A stretch of 64,000 nt of DNA, from positions 462,272 through 526,271 of the forward strand of contig WHUX01000020.1 of NCBI GenBank assembly GCA_015179025.1. Reading direction: 5' to 3'. Below, piece by piece: positions 1 to 9,602 of the stretch; positions within the stretch are counted from its first letter, which is position 1; every line of letters begins with the position of its first letter. A program made the translations under genes and the position numbers. The notes below the pieces were generated by a model. That model was not told the DNA's origin. It saw nothing but the letters and a program-made list of their open reading frames with translations, and made no database searches. Source of the stretch: Terfezia claveryi (taxonomy: Eukaryota; Ascomycota; Pezizomycetes; Pezizales; Pezizaceae).

Positions 1-1373
1 GGACCTTGTGCTATTCAACTCAATCATCTTGGATGAGGTCCGCAGGAATTTAACATGGAGCAGTGATGTGGCTATGAAGCGAACACTTGAGACGTATTTA
101 GAAGATGAAAAATTTCGATTGCCTGTGTCGCCAGCTATTGTTTTTGCAGGGGAGGACCCGGAAATTACTCGGCGTGAGAGATTGCACACACTGTTGAACG
201 TGCTGAAGGGGCGCTTGGGCGAGGAGGTTCCGGCATTAACTCCTTCCGTAGGAAGCCATATCAAAGGAATGCGCGATTTTGAGAAAAGATTGCAAAATAA
301 TGCTCAGGAACAAGCTTACTTCAAACTCGGTAAGCCCCCTGCATATCGCCCTCCTGTACAAATAGGAACTTGGAAAGTGCATACTTTGTATGTCATGGTT
401 CGTTAATTAAGAACGTCGTGAGCATCACACATGGCTTAATTCGATACTTGATGGATTGCTTACATGATCGGTATTTGATATACTCAGGAGGCAGAGCAGC
501 CGACTGGACACGCGACTTCTTCCAAAGCGCCCTCGTGTCGAAAATGCGCAACATGATTGCCGATGCTCTCCCGCAAGGGAACCACCGCCGTGGGTACCGC
601 CTGGCTGTCCTCAGGAATGAGCTAAAATTCTTTGCCACATTGCCTCCCAAAGTCATATATCTGCATGTGAGAACGTGGCGGATGGTGCAGATGAAAAGAC
701 AATCACGGCCAGGGGTAACGACAGAGCAAATTACGAAGCAGGTTATGAGCGGGGAGGAGATTGGGGCAGAGGGTGCCGTGGCAAATTGTCAGTATGGCGT
801 AAAAATTCTAGAGAATGTTCTCAAGAGCTGATTCTTTTCATTTCACATTCCCGAGCTAGTGGTACCACATATCCCTGGACAGCATCTTGCAAAGCTGATG
901 CTTCAGGCCTCCCTTCGATGGGTAAATCAGCAAGAAAGGCTTCTCACGGGCATCGACAACACCGAGTTCAGCATTTTTTCATATTTCGGTAAGCAACAAG
1001 AGCTTTGATAGTTTTAGATTCCTGTTTTGAACTGTCTTTTGGCTAACTTTTTGAATTCCATTCGATGTATTGATGTAGGTGGAATTGTATCCTCATGTAA
1101 GTTGTTCACCATCATGTGATCAATTGTCTTAAATTCTAATGGTGATTGGAATGCTGTTTAGTCCTGCTTGAATCTACCCCCTGGTACGACCCACGTATCG
1201 GGAGTGAAGTGGTGAGCCCATACCGAGATGGTCCGGTTGCAAAAGAGATTTTCCTCCATGAACTATACGTGCGATGGCAGGTCAAGCACCAAGATTTTAT
1301 TAAGCTGCGATGGGGAGCTATAGTAGATGACTTTGTTTGGGAATGGCTATACGAGAGGCCAGGTGATGATTGA
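1..1373 (+). CDS. 3' part of a multi-exon gene of unknown function (5' end outside window)
   Basis: I do not recognise the product. The sequence shows coding segments that join across plausible introns. Frame 2 runs from the window edge to 329, where a GTAAGC donor begins an intron 330-487. Frame 1 then continues (residues like DWTRDFFQSALVSKMRN). An in-frame TGA at 829-831 is probably removed by an intron, either 788-859 (GTCAGT donor) or 799-855. Clear introns follow at 989-1078 and 1097-1161, with an 18-nt exon between them. The last exon ends with motif LYVRWQVKHQDFIKLRW and a stop at 1371-1373. All junctions except the 829 region keep one continuous frame, which argues for a real spliced gene rather than chance ORFs. 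The 829 stop could instead mean decay. No transposase, reverse transcriptase or signal-peptide motif is visible. The next 500 bp downstream hold no further coding sequence I can support. Confidence 0.55.
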
Positions 1374-1803
1374 TGGAAAGCTCTTAGGTGGGGTCCATGT
1401 AATGATCACCGATGTATCGTATGTGAAGGCTTTCCTGCTGGTGGAGGTTACTAGCTATGTTGTAACCTTTCCTGGATTGGTCTATATGCTTATTTTGTAT
1501 CAATCTATCATTGAATTTAAAGCTGTCTTCTGGGGTCACCAAGTCCGCCTCTTGTTGCCAGGGTCTGCAGTCCGATCACTGACTGTACATAGAGTACAAA
1601 GTTGATATCAAACATGTAAATCGTGCACATGCTTCAGTTTCCTTCTGGAAATTCATTATGCGTAACCGCCATTGGCTCGGTGTAGTTACCGCTTGTTATT
1701 CTTCCATTGGCATACATACATGGTAGAACGTTTGAGGGGAGTTTTTTTTATTAGGTTTGATATGCAACAAACTGTAACTTACATGTTCACCTTACTAGGC
1801 AGG

Positions 1804-1893
1804 CTTAAGCCTCAAAGGAGTCTTAAGCCTCAAAGGAGTCTTAAGCCTCAAAGGAGTCTTAAGCCTCAAAGGAGTCTTAAGCCTCAAAGGAGT
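1804..1893. repeat. 18-bp minisatellite, five perfect copies
   Basis: The unit CTTAAGCCTCAAAGGAGT is repeated five times without change. The array stops exactly where a pogo-type terminal repeat starts (TACAGTC at 1893). It is open in one frame as LKPQRS repeats, but nothing suggests that this is translated. Confidence 0.9.
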
Positions 1894-2591
1894 ACAGTCT
1901 AACCTTGCTATACCGGACGACCAAAATCCAGCCATTTCTGTCCGGTATAGCAAGGTTCCGGTATGAAATTATACAAGGGTACGTGGGACAAGACAAAAGT
2001 TACCAAAGAAGGAAAATTCTTCAACTTTCGTATGTTTGAACATTAAGCTCAAGATTCATCAGTCAACATGTTGCGTGCCGAAAAACAAAAGCGTCGAGCG
2101 CTCACCATATTAGAGAAGTACCTGATCTGTAAAAAGCGACAAGATCCTAAGCATGCGAAGGAGAAATTGAGTGAATTTGGAAATCATTTCTTAGACTCTG
2201 AGGTATGAAGAATGGTAAATCTATGTTGGTAGAGATCCTAATATAAAGCAAGGTCGAGCTGTACCAACATCCACATTGTCGGACATCTTACGTGATACAT
2301 AGTAAGAAATGGCTTGAGGTTGATGTTACAGCAGTCGATTCATGGAAGTAAAAGGAGCGAACATCTCAATACCTGGTTCTGGAGCATTGTCTACTTAAGG
2401 ATTCCGTTTTAGCAAGAGCAAATTATATGTAGATAGTAGTAACTTCTCTGATTCGCTGTTTGGTCCGGTATAAGCAAAAATCCGTTATAGCAAGGGTGAT
2501 TTAGGTGAAAAGTAACTACTTGTTTGGTGGCGGGGCTTAGGGGTATTCCGGTATAGTGGGAGCCTGCAGCTACTATTTCTATAGTACTGTA
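1893..2591 (+). mobile_element. Degraded pogo/Fot1-like element or MITE
   Basis: The left end is a TA-initiated terminal repeat (TACAGTCTAACCTTGC) followed by an inverted copy that forms a subterminal hairpin (CCTTGCTATACCGGAC facing GTCCGGTATAGCAAGG). Related CCGGTATA motifs recur at 2464-2500 and 2546-2560, and an ACTGTA end lies at about 2591, but the right terminus has diverged. Between them, around 2060-2470, are broken pieces resembling the N-terminal CENPB-type DNA-binding region of pogo transposases, with several stops. The right boundary is uncertain. Confidence 0.5.
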
Positions 2592-2839
2592 CTAGTCAAG
2601 AGTCAGCTACCTAATAAAATTCAGCGTCGATCCTCAAGCACAATCTAGGTACCATCGCTTACCTAAGAATGACCGACCATGGTAGGTTAACCGGGGCCAA
2701 AACATCCCTGTCAGGCAACCCTCCTCATACCGCCTCCCGCTTCCCTTTAGCAACTAATACCTTAATACCTCTACTAAGTTATACCAATCGAATCACCAAA
2801 ACCGGTACTATCACCAACATCCCCTCCAATTAATCGATT

Positions 2840-3799
2840 ATGAGAATAAGTTGTGAGAAGCAATGAAGCATGCTCGACGAGAGTCAGGGGTACCTACTGT
2901 ACGATTTGCAGCTCTATATGGGGTAAATGTACGCACACTAGGTCGACGACTTGCAGGTGCCACCACTGACTATGCTACAGCTGCTAGAGACAAGCAGTTA
3001 TTTTGATATTGGTGAAGAGAATGCAATTGCAGTACATGCAGGACTGATAGCAGATGCAGAATTTCTGTTAAATCCTAAACTGCTACAAGGAATAGTATAA
3101 CATATGATTAATGAAAGGCAAATGAAACAGCGAGGCCAAGGGGGAGGTAGTATAGGTCCCAAACCAACTACTACCAACCCTTGACTATGTCGGGAGAAAC
3201 GCCTTCAAAGGCAAGGAGCTATATGCTCTGTAATATCAAACTCTACCTCTCCCCCCAATCAATAATATACTTGACAACTCCTACAACTCCTCTAGACCCT
3301 CTCTATATTATTGGCGCTCACTGGGTTAACCACTTTCTTAAGCATAACCCAGGATTTAAGAAGGTCTACATTCGCTACTAAGAAAGAGCTCGTGCAGCAG
3401 CATGCAATGATGTTGAGCTATAAGTGGATTTTCTCTGAAAACTTGCCAATCTCATCCACAGAAAGTAGATCTTACAGCATAATATCTGGAATTGTGATGA
3501 AAAGGTGATCACTATAGGAAGGAATAACAGAAGAATATTGGCAATTGTGTATGCTGAGAAGGGTTGTAGCATGGCAAAAATGATGACTGAGGGCTCTCAT
3601 GAATTCTGCAGTGTTTTGGGGACTATGAGTGCTGCTGAAGTAGTGACTCTACCATTTATCATCAGGCGGGGAAAAACTCACTGAGAGTCATACTATCCAG
3701 AAGTAAGGCTAATTTATAAAGCTATATTTGCAGTCTCTGAAAGTAGCTATATGGATGATGAGTTAGGTTTTGAATATATAAAAAAGCACTTTAAGCTAT
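2840..3799 (+). pseudogene. Pogo/CENPB-like transposase, N-terminal half (broken)
   Basis: A Psq-type helix-turn-helix is visible at about 2862-3000 (pieces such as AALYGVNVRTLGRRLAG). It is followed by a CENPB-type HTH piece (HWVNHFLKHNPGFKKVY, near 3326-3376) and the start of the DDE_1 nuclease domain (CDEKVITIGRNNR near 3497-3535; LGFEYIKKHFKL near 3764-3799). Several stops and frame changes interrupt it. At least one (TGA just before 2861) is a simple C-to-T change of an Arg codon. The domain order matches pogo-family transposases, and the missing second half of the catalytic domain continues at 6612 beyond an inserted Harbinger element. This copy is non-functional. Confidence 0.7.
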
Positions 3800-3894
3800 A
3801 GAGGTAGTCAATTGTTATTTCAATTAAGTTAATTTCAATTACGAAGCGCCTTGGCAAAGCAAAACTAGAAATTTCAATTGACCTCCCCCAAGCT

Positions 3895-5259
3895 ATGCTG
3901 CAATTAAATCTTCAGTTAAGCCTGCTTAGTAATGTACTCTCCTTACAAGTAAACTCCGAAATCAACTTCTTAGCATTCAAGTCAAGTCAAGTCAACATGC
4001 CACAATCCACACAGCGGAGACTTTTGCTGAACCACACTTCAGGGATCATAGAACGTCTTATACAGCTGCTGAAGGAGCTTCCCAATGATAATACGATATT
4101 GGAGCTGTTGGTCGAAGTGTTGGGCGTTCATACAAAGGTATTGTCACGCCGGTATTTGGCTGCCCAAGGGAGTGCAGGAAGGCATCATGCAAGAGAGGTA
4201 TCGATTCTGGAGAACTTGATTAGAAACTACCCAGAATCTGTATTCTTAAACCTATTCAGAATGTATCGAACATCCTTTTGGATGCTTGTGGATCTCATAA
4301 CCCCTATCTGGCCTACAGAACCAGAGACAAAGAAAAATCGTCGTCCAATCTATCAGCAAATTGCTGTCACTCTATATGTTCTTGGAAGTGTTGGCAGAGG
4401 AGGGCTGGAGCGGTCCCGAATTGCATTGAACATATCTAAGGGAGCTGTGGGAACCTATATATGGCGCACGCTTAAGGTTCTCAGTAAGCTTTTACCTGAG
4501 TATGTTAAATGGCCATCAGTTGAAAAGCGTGCAAAGTCTGCAGAGCAGCGCAGTATAGAAGGAGGGGCTCAAGAGATTTTCCAGGACTATGTGGGGTTTT
4601 TGGATGGATCAATCCTAGTTCTCCGAGATAAGCCTCAGATAGATCCAGAGGCATACTTCTCCAGAAAAAAAGAGTACGGAATCAACCTTCAAGCAGTTTG
4701 TGATTGGAACCGACGCTTCATATATGTGAGTATGGGGCATACAGCGGCAACACATGACTCCACTACTTTCAAAAATTCCAAGCTCTACAAAAACCGTAAT
4801 TCCTACTTCCGCAACCACGAATATCTGCTTGCAGACAAAGCCTATAGCCTTGAAAGGCATGTGATTGTCCCTTTCAAAGAGCCCTATGCACAAGAGCGGC
4901 CTAAGGCTGCCTTCAATTATCAACTCTCTATACTACGGGTTAAAATTGAGCATGCATTTGGAGTACTCAAAGGAAGGTTCCCTTCTCTACGGAGCTTGCC
5001 TATACGTATTGGCTTGGATCAGCAAGAAGGGTATGAGCGGGTTACAATATGGATATCAGCATGTGTTGTTCTTCATAATTGGCTGCATGAAGTGTTAAAC
5101 GAGTCTGAGGACAACTGGTTGGAAGAAAACTCGAATTCTTTATTATCTACACCACTTAAAGATGAACTTCCACAAAGACATCAGAGAACGAATGAAGACG
5201 CAAGAGCTAGTGCAGAAGCAAGAGTTGGTAAAATTCGTCGGGAAGAGTTAGTGAGGTAG
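3895..5259 (+). CDS. PIF/Harbinger DDE transposase (HARBI1-like)
   Basis: An intact 454-codon frame encodes a DDE_Tnp_4/HARBI1-type nuclease that would cut and rejoin the transposon ends in the nucleus. The catalytic triad is visible as D237 (GFLDGS), D314 (LLADKAYSL) and E352 (VKIEHAFGVLKGRF), with the usual helix-turn-helix-like region before it (IALNISKGAVGTYIWRTL, about 176-195). The first ATG lies just inside the TIR. The second, at 3997 (MPQSTQ), gives a more usual N-terminus and is my preferred start. Length and motif spacing are normal for the family, and no stop interrupts it, unlike its partner gene. It is convergent with the Myb-like gene ending at 5303. Confidence 0.92.
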   Translation: MLQLNLQLSLLSNVLSLQVNSEINFLAFKSSQVNMPQSTQRRLLLNHTSGIIERLIQLLKELPNDNTILELLVEVLGVHTKVLSRRYLAAQGSAGRHHAREVSILENLIRNYPESVFLNLFRMYRTSFWMLVDLITPIWPTEPETKKNRRPIYQQIAVTLYVLGSVGRGGLERSRIALNISKGAVGTYIWRTLKVLSKLLPEYVKWPSVEKRAKSAEQRSIEGGAQEIFQDYVGFLDGSILVLRDKPQIDPEAYFSRKKEYGINLQAVCDWNRRFIYVSMGHTAATHDSTTFKNSKLYKNRNSYFRNHEYLLADKAYSLERHVIVPFKEPYAQERPKAAFNYQLSILRVKIEHAFGVLKGRFPSLRSLPIRIGLDQQEGYERVTIWISACVVLHNWLHEVLNESEDNWLEENSNSLLSTPLKDELPQRHQRTNEDARASAEARVGKIRREELVR

Positions 5260-5302
5260 GTTACTGAGATTCTGCCTGTAGTAGTTTGAGGATCTCTTCA
5301 TA

Positions 5303-6316
5303 TTATTCACTTGGGGTATTATTGGCGGGGGGGTTATTGGCGGGGGGGTTGTTGGCGGGGGTATGGTTGGCGGGAGTATTGTTGGCGGGGGTATGGTTGG
5401 CGGGGGGGTTGTTGGCGGGCGAGGCGGGGGGTAATTGGTTCGGAGGTTGATTGTGGCCTGACATCATCTGCATAAAGAGCTGAAATTGCTGAGCCTGAGC
5501 CTCTGTTTGCATCCTCAGCTGCTGAGCCTGAGCATCTGCCTGTATCCTTACTATACACTCCTGAGCTTCTAATTGCTTTTCAAACCTGCGTTCTTCTATC
5601 TCCTGCTGTTTCTCTTTAAATTCCAGCTGCTGCTTTTGAAGTTCTTTTTCTAGCTGAATACGCCTATCCTCTTTCTCAAGCTCAATAAACCCATGGTCAC
5701 CAATTATCTTCTGAAGGTCCTCCGCTTTGGTTTTCTCTCGAACTCGCTTTTTTGCTAGCTTCCCACTTGATGTAGACTGAGTAGAAGCTACAGGTGTCGC
5801 TTTAGGAGGCGGATTCTTTTCCCATTCAAAGTCCTCATCATCTGAGCTGATATTCTCTAATTGTCTTCTGAGTTGGTCTTCCTGTTCTTCAAGTTGTGAT
5901 GTAGAGTCCAGCGACTCTGGCTTAGGCTCTAGAGGTGCTGACTCTAGAATATTGATAGGGGTGACATTGGGCTGAGTTCCCCAGATCTCATCCAATCTCC
6001 AGAACAAGGGACATTTTGACTCTAAAAGTGCATTAAATGTCAGGGCATTATCTTCACTACGTACTCCTTCCCCTGATTGATCCTGTAGCTTTCACGTATT
6101 TCTCCATGCATTCTTCATATTTTGTGCCTTTTCCCCAATGCGCTTCACAGTGATATCTTCATTGTCTCCAAAAACCTGCTCCTTTACATCTTTATGCCAT
6201 GCAGATTGTTTGCCACGCAGACTCTGCTGGTTCTCTTCCATCCAACAAACCATTCGTTCTATATCTTCTTTGACCCAGTTTCGAATACGAGTAGTTTTCT
6301 GCCTTTCGGAGGTCAT
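5303..6316 (-). pseudogene. Harbinger Myb/SANT-like accessory protein with one in-frame stop
   Basis: In known PIF/Harbinger systems a second, Myb/SANT-like protein binds DNA and assists nuclear import of the transposase. Here the N-terminal part (6316-6092) carries a tryptophan-spaced domain (NWVKEDIERMVCWMEE, then AWHKDVKEQVF). One frame continues through to 5303, interrupted only by TGA at 6094-6092, which is a single C-to-T step from an Arg codon. The rest has a Lys/Glu/Gln-rich coiled coil and ends in a proline-asparagine-alanine tract (PANNPPANHTP type) encoded by a GGCGGG-rich repeat at about 5320-5430. One repair would restore about 337 residues, so the decay is slight. Confidence 0.8.
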
Positions 6317-6611
6317 TACGCAATATTGGGTGATGTCGAGATATCGAAGGTATCGTGATGTCGAGATATAGAGGGCGTTGAGGGTTGCGATATTGAGAGC
6401 GTTGAGGGTTGCGATGATGTTGACTAGGGTGCTAATTTATTTTCAATTATCTCGTTAAGGGACTCCTGAGTCCCTTAACCAATTAAGAGTTCAATTCAAT
6501 TACTATTAAGGCTCTGGCCAATGAGCGGTGAGGCCAAGGAGCTAAGGCCCTTAGCGTGGCGCTTCGTAATTGACATTAGCTTAATTGAAATAACAATTGA
6601 CCACCTCTTAT

Positions 6612-7727
6612 ATTCATGGATAATCCATGCTGTCTTATTGGGATGGGCATTCATCTCAGTCACATAGAAGGTAGTGAAGTATACTCTTGCTCATAATATT
6701 CTATATGATATGTCTTTCGTTCAAATCTACCCATCTTCTACAACCACTCGATGTAAGGTGCTTCGGAGTCCTACAAACAGCCGATGAAAGAAACCTCAGT
6801 ATGTGGCTCAGGAAAAATCCTCTTAATGTTTTATCAAAACCTGCATTTCTAGAGATTCTAGAGAAAACTCGGAGTAAGGTATACACCATGGACTATATGG
6901 TGGGGGCCTGGCGAAAAGCGTGTTGCTGGCCAATTGACTGTGTTGGGCCGAGACCGGTAACCCCCTCTAATGTCTTAGATGAGAAAGTCACAGTCTCATT
7001 GGTTGAAAATACACCTGGTCACCTACGTGAGCTATCTCACCAGGCAATTCGATTATTAGATCTAAAGGAAGATGGGAAGAATATACCAATCCTTAGGTTG
7101 ATTGATTATGCTATAGAAAAGGTTACCAACTATCGGGATATTGCTCCTCAAGCCCACACCCTCAACAAGCTCTGGAGTGGCAAGCAGAAGACACGGTCTC
7201 AATATGTTGGTGGCCAAGCAAGAGTGCTGGATCATAAGCATATTAATGAGGGTATTAAGAAGCTTGCAGATGCAGCAGCAGCCAAGCTGGAATGGCAGCG
7301 GGTGGTAGAAGAGAAGAAAAGAGTTGCAGAGCACAAGAAAGCTGCTAAAGAGGCCTCCAATAAGCAGTGGAAAACTGATCTACAACAATATAATAAGGTT
7401 GACCTACCAGCGTGGCAAGCTGAGTGTGCAGAGATTGATGCCGCATGGATTGCTGCTAAAAAGCCTGACCGGAAGCGCTCTGGGAAGAAGCCACCATACC
7501 CCCCTCGAGCAAAGCGACCACTCAAGCCTAAAGGGCCAATCAGTACTATGGAAGGGGCTGGTAACCTTTCTGTGGTTGCGGAGGCAGAGGTTGATAATAA
7601 AAGAGAGTTTGAGGTGGATCCGGAGGAAGATCAGCAGGATTTGGTGGATTCTATGAGAGCTCTTGAAATTGAGCATTTTGCACAGGTTAGTTCTCCTGGC
7701 AATGACCGTGCCGTTTTGCTATTTTGA
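6612..7727 (+). pseudogene. Pogo/CENPB-like transposase, C-terminal half
   Basis: This continues the transposase broken at 3799. The text resumes with WDGHSSQ (equivalent of the family's LDGHSSH) near 6641 after two or three stops. It is then open for 346 codons from 6687, beginning near the family motif STHLLQPLDV. The remainder is a long basic, coiled-coil-like tail (EKKRVAEHKKAAKEASN, then RKRSGKKPPYPPRAKRPLKP) common in fungal pogo proteins. The stop-free right half contrasts with the heavily damaged left half. It is the 3' piece of a nested element rather than an independent gene. A right-hand terminal repeat was not found before 7900. Confidence 0.75.
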
Positions 7728-9602
7728 GGCATACCCCGGCAACATTGATTTAACATGGAAATAGATTTGGAGTGGGGGGAATATTGGAGAGGTCTCATCC
7801 TAAGCGGGTGTGTATTTGGGTATTGCGTTGTTTTGGTGTGAGCGCAATCATGTTGGAGAGCGTAGTGTTTCTATAGATCTTAATTTAGCCGGAATGCCTC
7901 TTGCTAGCCTGCTCGTGCGGTATCACGGGATGCAAGTAGACTAGCCCGAATCGTCACCATACAATCTTCATCTAGCCAGAAGTAATTCCAACGTAGCCAC
8001 ACCAAAACTACCCCAATTTTGTGAAAAATCTCTAGTACTGGTACCGTATATGTCTTAGAATATGAAGGAACTCCACTCTGGCGGCTGAATTCATGCCATC
8101 CAACCATTTGCGATTGCCAGTGATCCCCTCCCCCCCCGCGAGGAAAGAAAAATCCGATTACAAGAGTATCACATTTCCTGTAGGTACCACCGGCCGAAAC
8201 TCTCTCGTATCTGTCCACCTGGGTTTCCAGATGGCTCCTAAAAAAAAAAAAGAAAAAAAAAAAAAACCTATCTGTCAGCATTACAGCTGCAAATCCCCGG
8301 CTTACTAAACATGCATAATGCACTGTGCTAGTGGCCTAAGCTTATTGCACCGGATGGGAGCACTTTGTTGGAGAGTGTAACCGCTAGGACAAAACGTGAT
8401 CCTGGATGCTAGGTTTGCCCAAACACCGATAGTATATTGTACTCTCACAGCACACCTTGGCACCAAGACAGGGTAGTTACCAAATTGGGCAGTGACTTCT
8501 ACAATTGGACAGCTTGGGTCAGACCCACGAAGTCAATATGCATATCCAAGTCACTCCTTTAATTCAATGTACCTTACTCTGTACATCATGATGTATTCAG
8601 CTCTCCCTTCGTTTCCCTCCCCATTTCAATTCCAATACAGCTATGCTAATTGGCCTAATGTGTACTGTACATACATATCGGTTGACTTAAGTGGCTCCTA
8701 TGCACATTCCCCTTTACAAATTTGGGTGATAGCGTTATAAATATCTATGCACCAGTCAGTATCTTAGCTTTTTGTCAAGATAGGGAGTTCTGGATAGTCG
8801 TTGTATATAACCATTAAAGGGTTTGATACTTTGCGGCTGTGGGCGGTTTATTAGTTATTTATATGTTCAATTACCTTTGTATAATTCTAGTAGTAGAAAT
8901 GGCCCGAGAAATTGAACTGTCTTGAAAAGTTCGGACGTACTAGCGTTATAATGATTCAGCAAGATCTGGTAGCGAGTACCGCAATGGAACCTACATTTGG
9001 ATGTTCCAGGAGCCGGCTGCAAGCCACCGTATTATAACCAATCTTCAGGGAGGCCTGTTATTATTGAAGAGACGCCGTTTTATTCAAAGAGAACTAATAC
9101 ATCAACAACTCTCGGAAACGGCCACTCCGATGCCAAACATTCTATAAAAATAATAACTGATACGAGATACTAATTAACAGCTGACTGTATTAAGACACTT
9201 GAGAATGCTCAAATCCCCCAATCTTCAAGATACAAGAATCCAGCATCCATGAAACAGGAGCGTTCCAGATATTTTTAACTGAAACAAAGTCTAGGAGATA
9301 GAATTTGGAAGCTATTAATAAGACCAGTGTTCCCCAAGCAATAATAAATGTCCCCATCAATGTTCACGCAAAAACGAGAATACATAAGATTATCAGAATC
9401 GGTCGGCGTGTAACGAGCCCCATACCAATCCTCCGATTAGTAACCCAGATGCCATTTGTAAGTGTTATTTATATATAATTAGCTTGGTATATAATATCGC
9501 AATACCCTGGTTTAGCTCATGAAATTGTCAAAGTTAGCCCCAGTATTCAGTGACGGGCGATCACAATGAAAAGGCTGATATCTGCAGACTGTGGCAACTC
9601 TC
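7728..9602. other. Spacer without recognisable genes
   Basis: I see no supportable gene. There is an A-rich tract at 8240-8267 and short unrelated ORFs, but no terminal repeats. The last few hundred bases are the 3' flank of the histidine kinase gene, where an AT-rich downstream region is expected. Confidence 0.5.

Larger units (their letters stand above)
3800..6608. mobile_element. PIF/Harbinger DNA transposon (two-gene type) inserted in a pogo transposase
   Basis: Terminal inverted repeats of about 50 bp bound the element (left 3800-3850 starting AGAGGTAGTCAATTG; right 6558-6608, its near-perfect reverse complement). A 3-bp direct repeat TAT (3797-3799 and 6609-6611) flanks it, the TSD length typical of PIF/Harbinger. 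It carries the two expected convergent genes: a HARBI1-like DDE transposase (+) and a Myb/SANT-like accessory protein (-). The insertion splits a pogo-like transposase exactly within its catalytic domain. A short repetitive stretch at about 6330-6420 (GTGATGTCGAGATAT twice, GCGTTGAGGGTTGCGAT twice) separates the Myb-like gene from the right TIR region. Confidence 0.9.

Noticed and set aside
1672..1902. LKPQRS-repeat protein
   Set aside because: The frame is open only because the 18-bp minisatellite unit is a multiple of three. No start context or conserved flank supports translation.
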